Shown: positions 8,801-17,769 of the stretch, piece after piece
How positions within the stretch are numbered: the stretch's first letter is position 1
How the letters are laid out: each line of letters starts with the position of its first letter
NCBI GenBank assembly: GCA_938010045.1
Contig: CALLFZ010000017.1
Coordinates: 121,083 to 185,082, forward strand
Length of the DNA: 64,000 bases
Source: an uncultured bacterium
Lineage (GTDB): Bacteria > Verrucomicrobiota > Kiritimatiellia > PWTM01
Reading direction: 5' to 3'
The notes under the pieces: model-generated
What the model was told of the DNA's origin: nothing
What the model saw: only the letters and a program-made list of their open reading frames with translations
Databases searched by the model: none
Position numbers and translations under genes: made by a program

Positions 8801-9832
8801 ATGAATCCAATTGTCGTTCTGGTCGTCATTCCGGTGATCATCCTCGGCATCGTTTTGATCAGCCTCTTCTTCTATTTCCTGAAGGTCTGGGTCCGCGCCG
8901 TGATGTCCGGCGCACGGGTGAGCCTCTTCAACCTGCTCGGCATGAAGCTGCGCGGCGTACCCCCGACGCTGATCGTGGACGCGCGGATTCGCGCCGTGAA
9001 GGCGGGTCTGGACGTCTCGACCGAAGAGCTCGAGGCTCACTATCTCGCCGGCGGCAACGTGATCAACGTTGTGCAGGCGTTGATCGCCGCCGACAAGGCG
9101 AACATTGACCTCAAGTTCAAGCGCGCCGCGGCCATCGACCTGGCGGGCCGCGACGTCTACGACGCCGTCCGCACGAGCGTCAACCCGAAGGTCATTGACT
9201 GTCCCGATCCCTCAAAGGGCACCACGATGCTCGACGCGGTCGCGAAGGACGGCATCCGGCTGCTCGTGAAGGCGCGCGTCACGGTCCGCGCCAACCTCGA
9301 GCGGCTCGTCGGCGGCGCCACGGAGGACACGATCATCGCGCGCGTCGGACAGGGCATCGTGAGCGCGATCGGCTCATCCGCCACCTACAAGGATGTACTC
9401 GAGAATCCAGATCACATCAGCCGCAAGGTGCTGATGAGCGGCCTCGACTCGCAAACCGCGTTCGAGATCGTCTCGATCGACATCGCCGACGTCAGCGTCG
9501 CCGGGGTCAGCGGTGCGCGAGAAGTCGCAAATGTCGGCGCGCTGTTGGAAACCGAGCGTGCCGAGGCCGACAAGAAGCTTCGCCAAGCCGAAGCCGAAGG
9601 GCGGCGTGCGACCGCAATTGCCGCTGAGCAGGAAATGCGCGCGCGCGTTCAGGAAATGCAGGCGAAGCTCATCGAGGCCCAGGCGGAAATTCCGCTGGCG
9701 ATCGCCCAGGCGTTCCGCGAGGGCAAGCTCGGCGTGTTCGATTACTACCGTCTGCAGAACATCATGGCGGACACCGCGATGCGGGAGTCCATCGCCGGCG
9801 GCGACGATAAGCCCAGCCCGAAGGAAGGCTGA
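8801..9832 (+). CDS. floA: Flotillin-like protein FloA
   Basis: 343 residues, the standard length of the FloA/YqfA (UPF0365) family. One membrane segment at the N-terminus (residues 3-27, [20 protein letters not shown]) is followed by a re-entrant-type region and [17 protein letters not shown]. The SPFH-like body has DYRREV-type repeats ([38 protein letters not shown]). A Glu/Ala-rich coiled coil (about 245-300, [20 protein letters not shown]) precedes the C-terminal [23 protein letters not shown]. It organises membrane microdomains. ATG 8801 has GAGAAGGG at good spacing; an upstream in-frame ATG at 8711 is ignored because it adds an unconserved tail. Often paired with NfeD elsewhere, but no NfeD gene is adjacent here. 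Confidence 0.95.
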   Translation: MNPIVVLVVIPVIILGIVLISLFFYFLKVWVRAVMSGARVSLFNLLGMKLRGVPPTLIVDARIRAVKAGLDVSTEELEAHYLAGGNVINVVQALIAADKANIDLKFKRAAAIDLAGRDVYDAVRTSVNPKVIDCPDPSKGTTMLDAVAKDGIRLLVKARVTVRANLERLVGGATEDTIIARVGQGIVSAIGSSATYKDVLENPDHISRKVLMSGLDSQTAFEIVSIDIADVSVAGVSGAREVANVGALLETERAEADKKLRQAEAEGRRATAIAAEQEMRARVQEMQAKLIEAQAEIPLAIAQAFREGKLGVFDYYRLQNIMADTAMRESIAGGDDKPSPKEG

Positions 9833-9856
9833 GCTGGCTCGCCGAGGGCGAGTGAA

Positions 9857-10558
9857 ATGAATTCGCCGATGCCATCGTTCAACCGAGCCGACGGGTTCGA
9901 GAACATTGTCGGGCTCCTCATCCTGATGTTGTGGGGCGTCGGGCGGGTCCTGATGTCGCGCTCGAAGCGGGCGCCGCCGCCGTCCCCCGCGACGCCTCCG
10001 TCCGAGGTTCAAGGGCCGGATGAAGAACTCCGCCGCTTCTTGGAGGAACTGGCCCAGGGAGCGCCCGCCGTGCCCGCGGCTCCGCCCCCTGTCCCGCCGC
10101 CCGTTCGCGCCTCTCCCACGCCGACACGACCACGCGAGACGATGCCGGCGGACGACGCAATGCGCTCTCGATCGCTACCGGAACGGGCGCCAGTTCCGCC
10201 CCGTCTTGCCCCGCGGCATGGCCGCCGGCCGGCGGTCATGCCCCCTCCCCCTCTGGCCAGGGCGAACGCCGTCGGGCAGGAACATGTTGTGTCGGCTACG
10301 CGACCGCGGCCGGCCATGGCAACGGCGGTCGCGGCGGATACGGCGCCACTGACGGTGGCGATATTGTCTGCCGCGCCTCGCGCGGTGCTGCCCACGCAGT
10401 CTTTCGGCGGCATGACGACGCTTCGAGGTGCCGTTCCGCACCGCACATCGCCCAACGCCCGACGGATTCGTCAGTGGCTATCCAGCTCGCGCACGCGCCG
10501 CGACGCCATTGTGCTGGCCGAGGTGCTCGGTCCGCCGCGCGCTCTGTCCGATCACTGA
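9857..10558 (+). CDS. Membrane-anchored proline-rich protein with conserved C-terminal tail
   Basis: 233 residues. An N-terminal hydrophobic segment (about 18-33, ENIVGLLILMLWGVGRVLM) is followed by Pro/Ala/Arg-rich low complexity (about 40-190) and a short ordered C-terminus: RIRQWLSSSRTRRDAIVLAE, then VLGPPRAL. From memory, that 'aIVLsEiLGPPraL' tail occurs at the end of small membrane proteins in PVC bacteria; I cannot run a search. It starts 24 bp after floA, with a 6-bp-arm hairpin (CTCGCC/GGCGAG, 9838-9852) in the gap whose right arm may also serve as ribosome-binding site, so co-expression with floA is likely. Its last 7 bp overlap the end of the convergent sulfatase gene. Function unknown. 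Confidence 0.75.
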   Translation: MNSPMPSFNRADGFENIVGLLILMLWGVGRVLMSRSKRAPPPSPATPPSEVQGPDEELRRFLEELAQGAPAVPAAPPPVPPPVRASPTPTRPRETMPADDAMRSRSLPERAPVPPRLAPRHGRRPAVMPPPPLARANAVGQEHVVSATRPRPAMATAVAADTAPLTVAILSAAPRAVLPTQSFGGMTTLRGAVPHRTSPNARRIRQWLSSSRTRRDAIVLAEVLGPPRALSDH

Positions 10559-12219
10559 CCGCCGCCCGCCGGCCGTGCGACTCCGGACGGGGGTGGCGTC
10601 GGCCGGGCACGCGGCGGCGCCTCCACGGAATCGGTGAATGGAGATCGCTCGAACATCCCCCCCTCCTCCGTCACCCGCGGATCGTTCTGCTCGCGCAAGA
10701 TCTGCATCAAGCGGCGCGACATTTCCTCTTTCACCGTCGAGTACGAAGGGTCGTCGGCAACGTTGCGGATCTGGTCCCGGTCGTTGCGTAAGTCGTAGAG
10801 CTCCTCCGCGGGACGGCGCGCGAAGGCCAGATCCAGGACGTGCGCCCAGGCCGGGTCCTCTCGGTTCATCACCAGCCAGGCTTTGGTCGGGCTTGCGTCC
10901 ATGTCGGCGTAACAGATGAACGTGTTGTGCTCGAGCGCCTCGAGCGGCGGTGTCCGCCCCGCGTCGAGTTCGGCCCCGGGCATTCCCATCGGCCATCGGT
11001 CGGGCGCGAAATTGCGGACATACAGAAAGTCTTTCGTCCGCAACGCCCGATGCGGATACGGCCGATTGCCCTCGCGTGCGCCGGCGACGTGTCGCTCGCG
11101 TCCGGTCACCACCCACGTGCGCGACGGGTCCACCAAGCCCGACTTCGTTGACGAGAGCACGGGCCACATGCTGCGCGCCGTCATGCCCGCGGGCGGAGCC
11201 ACCCCACCGATCTCCAGAAATGTTGGCGCCAAGTCCATCAGGTTCACAAAGTCGTCCACCACGCGACCGCCCGGAATCCCCGGCCCGCGGACGATCAGCG
11301 CGACCGCGACACCGAAATCGTACAGGTTGCATTTTCCCCGCGGCACGCCGGGCATGCCATGGTCTCCGCTCACCACGATGACGGTCCGATCGATCTCGCC
11401 GATTCGTTCGAGCTCCTCGACGATGACGCCCACACCGGCGTCCCACGCCTGGATCTCGCCCATGTAGTCGGCCATGTCCATGCGCACCTCAGGCACGTCG
11501 GGCAGAAACGCCGGCAGCCGGCCTCGCAGGCGGGCGGGATCAATGCCCCACAGCGCCCGGCCCGAATCGCGCTCGAACTCGCGATGAGTGAGAGTCGGTC
11601 CAAACCAGTAGCAGAGCGGCTGGCCGGGCTTGCGGTCGGCGAGATACTGCCGGAAGTTTTCGCGCACTTCGGCCAGCAGCTCGGCCTTCGCCTCTTCGAA
11701 CGTGCGGCCGGCCTTCACGAGCCGGCTGGCATTCTGCGAGAATTGATTGTACCGGCGCCCCGCCCGTTCGTATTCGTGCTGGGGGCCGCCGTACGGTGCA
11801 TCGTTCGGCGTACCGGGCGACCACACCTTGTACGTCTGGCCGATGTGGTATCCCGCTTCGCGCAACAGCAGTGGATAGGAGGGAATCGAAGGGTCCCATA
11901 CCGCCCCCTGCAGAATCGCCCCGCGGCCCGTTTGCCAGAAATAGCGGCCCGACAACAAAGCGCTGCGGCAGGGCGTGCAGCTCGGCGCGGGTACGAAGGC
12001 ATTTCGGAACACTACCCCCTCGCGCGCGAGACGGTCGATGACCGGCGTTTTCAACAGCGCGTTGATCGTCGGCCGGTCGTCCAGGGCCGCGTAGCATCCG
12101 GCGTGACGCCCCCAGTCGTCCGCGAAACAAAACACGATGTTCGGCCGCGGTGTCGCCGCCGACCCGACTCCAGCCGCCAGCACCACCCCGCCGACCAACC
12201 CCATGGCCCTCAGATTCAT
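10552..12219 (-). CDS. Secreted sulfatase (alkaline-phosphatase superfamily)
   Basis: 555 residues, typical for a family S1 sulfatase. A signal peptide (MNLRAMGLVGGVVLAAGVGS) precedes PNIVFCFADDWG, whose aspartates bind the metal. The sulfatase signature SCTPCRSALLSGR (about 80-92) holds the CxPxR core; the first cysteine (about 81) would be matured to formylglycine. A second metal motif, VVSGDHGMPG, lies near residue 285. It should remove sulfate esters from polysaccharides in the periplasm or outside. No sulfatase-maturase gene is in the window. It is probably the last gene of a leftward run after the beta-propeller and SGNH genes. Start supported by the signal peptide; GGAGA lies about 12 nt upstream. 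Confidence 0.93.
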   Translation of the reverse strand: MNLRAMGLVGGVVLAAGVGSAATPRPNIVFCFADDWGRHAGCYAALDDRPTINALLKTPVIDRLAREGVVFRNAFVPAPSCTPCRSALLSGRYFWQTGRGAILQGAVWDPSIPSYPLLLREAGYHIGQTYKVWSPGTPNDAPYGGPQHEYERAGRRYNQFSQNASRLVKAGRTFEEAKAELLAEVRENFRQYLADRKPGQPLCYWFGPTLTHREFERDSGRALWGIDPARLRGRLPAFLPDVPEVRMDMADYMGEIQAWDAGVGVIVEELERIGEIDRTVIVVSGDHGMPGVPRGKCNLYDFGVAVALIVRGPGIPGGRVVDDFVNLMDLAPTFLEIGGVAPPAGMTARSMWPVLSSTKSGLVDPSRTWVVTGRERHVAGAREGNRPYPHRALRTKDFLYVRNFAPDRWPMGMPGAELDAGRTPPLEALEHNTFICYADMDASPTKAWLVMNREDPAWAHVLDLAFARRPAEELYDLRNDRDQIRNVADDPSYSTVKEEMSRRLMQILREQNDPRVTEEGGMFERSPFTDSVEAPPRARPTPPPSGVARPAGGGQ

Positions 12220-12351
12220 TGATCGATGTCTCCGCGGAAACCAGGCTACCGGCCAACCAACATCTCATCAAGCGGTTTGATCCTCCGACCAGCGGACGCT
12301 CGCCTTCGCGATCACACTTCCGCCCGACGGTCACGCGCGGCGGGCTGCCGC

Positions 12352-13524
12352 TCAACGCTCATTCGACGTGCGTTGCGGCACAACGCCGGCCGTACCGTGC
12401 GCCTCCTCCGACGGTTTCAACTCGTGCTCCGGCTCGGGGCTGACCGGCCGCGGTGTTCGCGGCGCGGTCCAAGCGGATCGGCCCTCCAGCGGCTGACCGA
12501 GCGCGTCAAACTTCTTCGCCCACGTTTTCCAGCGATCCAGTTCTCGAACATGCATGGGCCGACGCCGTGGGTCTAAAACACCGAGATCGAGCAGGAAATA
12601 GAAAATTTCCTCGGCCGCAATCCGGTGCGCGACCTCGCTGCCGTGCGCATCCACCATCGGAATTGCCTGCAAACGGTCTGGCGTGGATCCGGCCATCGCG
12701 GCTCGCAAATCCAACAGAGGAATGCCCGCCTCACGGCAGGCGGCGGCGACGACCTCGTGCATGGCCTCAAATGGGTACCGGCCGGGCCGCAAGTCCGCGA
12801 TGAGCAGCGGGAACAGCACCGCGGCCACCTGCGCGCCACCGTCGTCGGCCGCCGCTCGGATCTCGCGTAGCGCGGTCCGAAACTTTTCGAGACCTGAATA
12901 GCCCGAGTGATACAGGAAGCGGTAGTACTGAAGGTAGCCGGCCAATCGCCGATCCCGCTCCACGGCTCGCCACGTCACGCCGACGAGGCGGCTTTGACGT
13001 GCCACCGCCCGCAGCCATCGCGGCCCTGACCACTCGCCTCGGTCCGGCCGGTTGGCCATCAATTCCGCCGGGCGGCTCCAATCTTCGGTATCGTTCAGCG
13101 AAATCGCCAACACCACAACCGACGCTCCATCGGCGATCGCGCGACGCACGTCGCCGATCTGCTGATATGTCGAGCTGGGTTTCGCGTACAACCGCACCTG
13201 CGCCGGTGGCGCCGACGTGCCGACGTTGAGAAACCACTCGAGGACGAACGCGAGACGGTGGCACTTCTGATTGCCGACGCCCATCGCGATGGAATCACCA
13301 ATCACGGCCAGCGTCCAGACATTGGACCGGCCCGCCGCCCACGGATGCTCGCACGCGTCCTCGACGCCGAGCAGCCGCGCGCTGCGATCAAAAGGAACCA
13401 CCTCGGCCCACGGCGGGAGCCAGTAGCGCAGCGCAAGCTCGGCGAGCGCAAGCAGGCCGATCGCCGCCAGTGCCAACAGACCCAGATCCTTGCTCCATGC
13501 CCGAACGCCTTGCCGTATCCTCAT
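12352..13524 (-). CDS. Membrane-anchored SGNH/GDSL hydrolase
   Basis: 390 residues. One N-terminal membrane segment (about 13-32, LGLLALAAIGLLALAELAL) precedes the SGNH fold. Block I is VIGDSIAMGVGN with the nucleophile serine near 78, block III is ISLNDTEDW, and the catalytic Asp-His pair is likely VDAHGSEVAH. Such proteins are esterases or O-acyl transfer/removal enzymes acting at the cell surface on glycans. ATG 13524 has GGGAGGA at ideal spacing, and its ATGA overlaps the stop of the preceding beta-propeller gene, so the two are translationally coupled. The C-terminus (after about 330) is polar and low complexity. Longer starts toward 13815 are rejected as antisense-like. Confidence 0.82.
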   Translation of the reverse strand: MRIRQGVRAWSKDLGLLALAAIGLLALAELALRYWLPPWAEVVPFDRSARLLGVEDACEHPWAAGRSNVWTLAVIGDSIAMGVGNQKCHRLAFVLEWFLNVGTSAPPAQVRLYAKPSSTYQQIGDVRRAIADGASVVVLAISLNDTEDWSRPAELMANRPDRGEWSGPRWLRAVARQSRLVGVTWRAVERDRRLAGYLQYYRFLYHSGYSGLEKFRTALREIRAAADDGGAQVAAVLFPLLIADLRPGRYPFEAMHEVVAAACREAGIPLLDLRAAMAGSTPDRLQAIPMVDAHGSEVAHRIAAEEIFYFLLDLGVLDPRRRPMHVRELDRWKTWAKKFDALGQPLEGRSAWTAPRTPRPVSPEPEHELKPSEEAHGTAGVVPQRTSNER

Positions 13525-14510
13525 GGTCCTCCCAACCAGCGCGCACGCCACCAATCGAGCCATCCTCGGACCCGCCCCGTCCTCGGATCGTGCACCCACA
13601 GATGCGGTCGGTTCACATCCCCTGTGCCCGTCAACCGGACCGCCCGTTTGGAATCCAGATCCCACACCCAGACATCGACGGGGCCCGGCCGTTCGGTCCG
13701 CACAGCGATCCAACGCGCATGATTCGACCAACTTTCGTTGTCCACTGGCCAACGCTCCGGCCCGTCCAGGATGGCCACGACCGAATCGTCGTCCCAACGA
13801 CGAAGCCGGATGCACACGTGCCGGCCATCGAGGTCACTGTACCAAGCCCCGTCGGGCGAGATTGCCGCGGAGCAGCCCCGGCCCAATCGGCGACCTGGCT
13901 GAACCACACATCCGTTGGTTACCACCAATGCGAACATGCGATGTCCGGCGACGGAAATCACCATCCGCCCCCCGTCGCTCGAAAATGCCAGACCTCGCAC
14001 CGCGACGTTGGACATCACCGTGCGCGTCACTCCATCGGCCAACCGCACGGCCCGGAGGCGGTCGCCATCCGTGAACCAGATTTCGCGGCCAGAGGGGTGA
14101 AACGCCAGCGCGTGCGGCTGCGGGTCGTCCGTTGTTGCCACCACGCGCCGGGCACGACCTTGGGCATTCATCACACAAACGTTCGAGCCCGCTAGGTAGG
14201 CAATCCATCGCCCATCGGGCGACCAGCGAGGATATCGTCCATTGGCGATGCGAACCCCGAAGCGCCCGCCGATGCGCGCAACATAGACGCCTTCAGGGCA
14301 CCGCTCGCTCTCGCGCTGAAACACCAACCAGCCCGGGCACTGTTTCGACAGCTCGGCCGCACGCCGGCGCTGTGAACGACTCAAGCCCAATCCCTCCACA
14401 CACCCCACCTCGCGGACCATCACCGCGCCGACGAGTACAGCGACGGCCGCCGCCAACATCCCCGCCCACCGTCGAGTCGGCGTCCATCGCGCCCTGTCCT
14501 GATTTTTCAT
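13521..14510 (-). CDS. Membrane-anchored TolB/PD40-type beta-propeller protein
   Basis: 329 residues. A membrane segment (about 15-33, AGMLAAAVAVLVGAVMV) precedes repeated PD40/TolB-like blades: PRWSPDGRWIAYLAG, LAFHPSGREIWFTD, LAFSSDGGRMVISV and AAISPDGAWYSDL. These WD40-like blades suggest a six- or seven-bladed propeller on the periplasmic side, probably a binding scaffold. ATG 14510 has GAGAAG about 7 nt upstream. The stop overlaps the SGNH start (ATGA), so both products likely work together. The start is only 23-41 bp from the divergent flippase-like gene. The exact role is not recognisable. Confidence 0.78.
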   Translation of the reverse strand: MKNQDRARWTPTRRWAGMLAAAVAVLVGAVMVREVGCVEGLGLSRSQRRRAAELSKQCPGWLVFQRESERCPEGVYVARIGGRFGVRIANGRYPRWSPDGRWIAYLAGSNVCVMNAQGRARRVVATTDDPQPHALAFHPSGREIWFTDGDRLRAVRLADGVTRTVMSNVAVRGLAFSSDGGRMVISVAGHRMFALVVTNGCVVQPGRRLGRGCSAAISPDGAWYSDLDGRHVCIRLRRWDDDSVVAILDGPERWPVDNESWSNHARWIAVRTERPGPVDVWVWDLDSKRAVRLTGTGDVNRPHLWVHDPRTGRVRGWLDWWRARWLGGP

Positions 14511-14533
14511 CAGCAACTTCTCATGATAAAAGC

Positions 14534-15592
14534 ATGGGTTTTGGTTCTACAATGCGCACGCTGTCCCGTTCTCTGAAGGCGCTCGTGACGATCGCATTTT
14601 TTGTCGTACTGTTTCGATGGATCGAACAGCACGACTGGACCGCCGCGCTTCGCGCCACGGATCCCCTCTATCTGGGGCTGTCCGTTCTCATTGTTCCGGT
14701 CATGGTTGGCTCGAGTTGTGCCAAGTGGTATGTGCTGCTTCGCGCTCAAGGTCACCCCGTGCCGTTCCGGACGCTGTTCGCGTACTATCTGGTGGGCTAC
14801 TACTTCTCGAATCTGCTGCCCTCGATGGTGGGCGGCGATGCCGTACGCTTCGCCTATTCAGGCCGTCGGATTGGCAGCTTCGGTCATGCGGCGGCCGCCG
14901 TCTTTTTGGAGCGATTCACGGGCATTCTGCTGCTGCTGGCGCTGGTCGTCGCCGCGCCTGCGCTTCGCATCCAAGTGTATCGCCATCCGGCAATCTGGGT
15001 GCCCGCCGCCGGGTCGGCGCTCCTGTTGGCCGGCATCGCCGTCGCATCCCTAGGTGCCCGCCCTCTCCGTGCCCACCTCCGGCACTGGTGTGAGCAAACG
15101 GGGGGGGAGGCGGCGTCGCCGAGTCGCACTGCGCGGCTCATTCTGCGCGGGGTGCGTTCCCTCGACCATTTTTTAAACAAGCTCGACATTGGCGTTCATG
15201 TGCTCCGCCGCGATCGCCGTGTGCTGGCACAAGTGATCGGACTAACGCTTCTTTTCTACGGGTTGGCTGCCCTCAACGTGTGGCTTGCGTTCCGCTCATT
15301 TGGGCCGGCTCCGGGGCCGCGGGAGATTCTATCCGTGTTGCCGACTGCTTTGACCGTCGCGATGATCCCCATCACCCTCGGCAGCCTCGGCATTGCGGAG
15401 ACCTCCTACGTCTTTTATTTCGGACTGCTGGGCATCTCGCCCGCCCATACTGGCGTGATGGCACTGTTCCTGCGATTGAAACTGATTCTGCTGGGCGCGG
15501 TGGGATGGTTGGTCTACCTCGCGCTCGATCAGCCCTTGCGTCCTGCGGAGGCATCCCGATGGGCGGAGACGAATGCGGCCGGTCCGCGATGA
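14534..15592 (+). CDS. LPG-synthase-TM/YbhN-type flippase-like membrane protein
   Basis: About 352 residues with roughly eight hydrophobic segments. The pattern matches the lysylphosphatidylglycerol synthetase TM family (PF03706; AglD/YbhN): FRTLFAYYLVGYYFSNLLP, then VGGDAVRFAYSGRRIG, then a conserved FLERFTGIL, and late PITLGSLGIAETSYVFYFGLLG. Members act in membrane glycolipid or isoprenoid-linked sugar pathways; the lysyl-transfer domain of MprF is absent. Starts at 14534 and 14552 are both possible, neither with a clear ribosome-binding site. Its stop overlaps the next start (ATGA at 15589-15592), making it the first of three coupled membrane-protein genes. Confidence 0.85.
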   Translation: MGFGSTMRTLSRSLKALVTIAFFVVLFRWIEQHDWTAALRATDPLYLGLSVLIVPVMVGSSCAKWYVLLRAQGHPVPFRTLFAYYLVGYYFSNLLPSMVGGDAVRFAYSGRRIGSFGHAAAAVFLERFTGILLLLALVVAAPALRIQVYRHPAIWVPAAGSALLLAGIAVASLGARPLRAHLRHWCEQTGGEAASPSRTARLILRGVRSLDHFLNKLDIGVHVLRRDRRVLAQVIGLTLLFYGLAALNVWLAFRSFGPAPGPREILSVLPTALTVAMIPITLGSLGIAETSYVFYFGLLGISPAHTGVMALFLRLKLILLGAVGWLVYLALDQPLRPAEASRWAETNAAGPR

Positions 15593-17769
15593 GCGGCGTT
15601 CGCCCGGCCGAGTTCGCCTCGTACGCGATGGCCGGGGGGCTATTCCTCTCGGCCGCATTCGCCCGTTCGAGCGCCTCGGCCATCGGTTACGGGTGGCCCG
15701 CGTTGCTTCTCCCGATTCTGATGTCAGTCGCCCTTGTGGCCGTCGGGATTCGCACCCCTCGCGCGGACGATGCCGAGAACACCTTCGCACGGTTGGGCAC
15801 GGCTCTGATGGTGGGCGCGATGCTGCTGCTCGCCGTACCCGGTGCGACTCACCCCATGGCGTTTTTCCAACGGTGGTGCCCATCCCAACCGGGTCTGCGC
15901 GCGATGCTGCGCAGCGATGCCCTCCGTTGGGTGGTGCTAACCGCCGCGGCGGCGCTGGTCTGGCCGCGTCTGCCGGGGCTGGCCCGGCGGATCGCGAGCA
16001 TCACGGGTGCCGTGAGCGCCACGCTCGTCGCCGTGAGCGCATTGCTGCGGGCCACCGGCGGAAACGCGTTGTACCGCGACGACCATGCCTCGTTTCTGTT
16101 CCGGATGTGGGTGGTTGGTCGGTCGGCCCTTGGGCCGGTCGCTTGGGTCCCGTTTTGGGAAGCCGGTCATGTAGACTCCTCCGCGGCTGTGACCGGAGGT
16201 TGGCTGCTCGGCTTGCCCGTGTGGTTGATGGGGGAACGAAGTCTCCCGCACACGATCTATACGCCCCTCGCTGCACTCGCCGTGATTCTACTGCCCCCCA
16301 TCGCGGCCGCGATCGGGGCCCGGTTGGCAGGTCTACGGGTGATCGGCTGCGCGGCGGCGTCGCTGCTTGCCTTGGGTGTTAGCCGAGGATGGTTTGTGTG
16401 GACTCTGCGGTTTGGGACCGTGCCCGCCGGCCTGTCGGCCGCTATGTTTCCGCTGGCCGCCGGCGTGGCCGCGCGCGTGCTGGACAATCCCCGACCCTCC
16501 GCTCGGCACGCTGCCGCATGGGCCGCTGTCTTGATCGGCCTTGTTCACTGGCCCCTGGGAACCATCATGGCCCTGCCGCTCGCCCTTGGTCTCCTCATTT
16601 CGCCGTCCCTCTGGACACCGCGCCGTTTCGTCGTGTTGGCCACCGGCACGGCGGCCGCCGCGCTCGCGCTCGCGCCGGTTGTATTCGCCATCCTCGCCCA
16701 CGCGCATGTCAGCGAATTCGTCGCTTCACCGGCGGAGAGCGGCCTGAACTGGGCGGCGTTCGCGCGCGGAGCGCGTCGACTACCCGACCTCGTCGCACAG
16801 GCTCATCCCCTGCTGATCGCACTTGGCATCGCCGGCGCGCCGCTTTGGCCACAGCGGACATCACGCCTCATGATCTGGACCGCGCTGTCCGGCCTGGCGA
16901 TCCTCTCCCTCTGGGGCGACCTGGCGCCGAAAGAGCTGCAGCTCACCCGCGCCCAGATCCCACTCTTGATGCTCGCAATACTTCCGGCCGCACATCTGCT
17001 GGAACGGCTTCTGGTTTCGTCAGACCGACGGGTCTCACTCGCAGGTGCTGCCGCGTTGGGCCTGCTGGCGCTCGGCGCATACGAGGTCATCCGGCAGTAC
17101 GGCAATCGCACGAATACCCCCTACGCCGCAATGGGGGATGAGCCGCTCATGCTGGCGGAGTGGATCGAAAGGAACGTGCCGCCGGGCGCCCGGGTGCTGT
17201 TTGCGGGCCCGACCGTGCATGCCTACGGCGGCGGCCACGTCGCCTACCTGCCTGTGCTCAGCGGCCGCTCCATGCTGGCCTGTGACTTCTACCACTTCTC
17301 GCCCTCACGCCGTGAATACGAGTATCCGCCGCGCGCCTTTCGCGCGAACGATGAGAACGTGTTCGAGTTCCTTGACCTCTACAACATCGCCGCCGTGATC
17401 ACGTACCACGACCACTGGCTCAGATTTCTGCGACAACATCCGGACCGATTTGAGGAAGCTGCGAGATTCGGCCGCGAGGGCCGACGAATCGCATTTCTCG
17501 TGCGCCGCCCGCCGCCGGGACTGTTCCTGAAGAACTCGGGGCGGGTTCAGGAACGGATCAATGGCCTGGACATCACGCTGGACGACCCGCACTCCACGGC
17601 GGTGCTGCGCTACCGGTGGGCAGAGGGGCTGTCTGCAACCCCGCCGGCCCGGGCCCTACCGATCGAGGGGCCGCACGGCCTTCAGTGGATCCGGATCGAG
17701 CCCAACGGCCTGCCCGAGGTGCGCATCCGATGGTCGCCGTGGGCTTCCGCGCGATGCCAAGAGCGATGA
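15589..17769 (+). CDS. Polytopic membrane protein, probable GT-C glycosyltransferase-like
   Basis: 726 residues with about a dozen hydrophobic segments over residues 10-510 and a soluble C-terminus. An early extracytoplasmic loop has LYRDDHASFLFRMW (about 160), the acidic-loop position expected in GT-C enzymes, followed by PFWEAGHVDSSAAVTGG. The soluble part contains WIERNVPPGARVLFAG and LYNIAAVITYHDHWLRFL, as in other dolichyl/undecaprenyl-type mannosyltransferase-like proteins. It likely transfers a sugar from a lipid carrier outside the membrane; donor and acceptor are unknown. ATG 15589 overlaps the flippase-like stop (ATGA), and its own TGA overlaps the next ATG at 17766. Confidence 0.75.
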   Translation: MSGVRPAEFASYAMAGGLFLSAAFARSSASAIGYGWPALLLPILMSVALVAVGIRTPRADDAENTFARLGTALMVGAMLLLAVPGATHPMAFFQRWCPSQPGLRAMLRSDALRWVVLTAAAALVWPRLPGLARRIASITGAVSATLVAVSALLRATGGNALYRDDHASFLFRMWVVGRSALGPVAWVPFWEAGHVDSSAAVTGGWLLGLPVWLMGERSLPHTIYTPLAALAVILLPPIAAAIGARLAGLRVIGCAAASLLALGVSRGWFVWTLRFGTVPAGLSAAMFPLAAGVAARVLDNPRPSARHAAAWAAVLIGLVHWPLGTIMALPLALGLLISPSLWTPRRFVVLATGTAAAALALAPVVFAILAHAHVSEFVASPAESGLNWAAFARGARRLPDLVAQAHPLLIALGIAGAPLWPQRTSRLMIWTALSGLAILSLWGDLAPKELQLTRAQIPLLMLAILPAAHLLERLLVSSDRRVSLAGAAALGLLALGAYEVIRQYGNRTNTPYAAMGDEPLMLAEWIERNVPPGARVLFAGPTVHAYGGGHVAYLPVLSGRSMLACDFYHFSPSRREYEYPPRAFRANDENVFEFLDLYNIAAVITYHDHWLRFLRQHPDRFEEAARFGREGRRIAFLVRRPPPGLFLKNSGRVQERINGLDITLDDPHSTAVLRYRWAEGLSATPPARALPIEGPHGLQWIRIEPNGLPEVRIRWSPWASARCQER

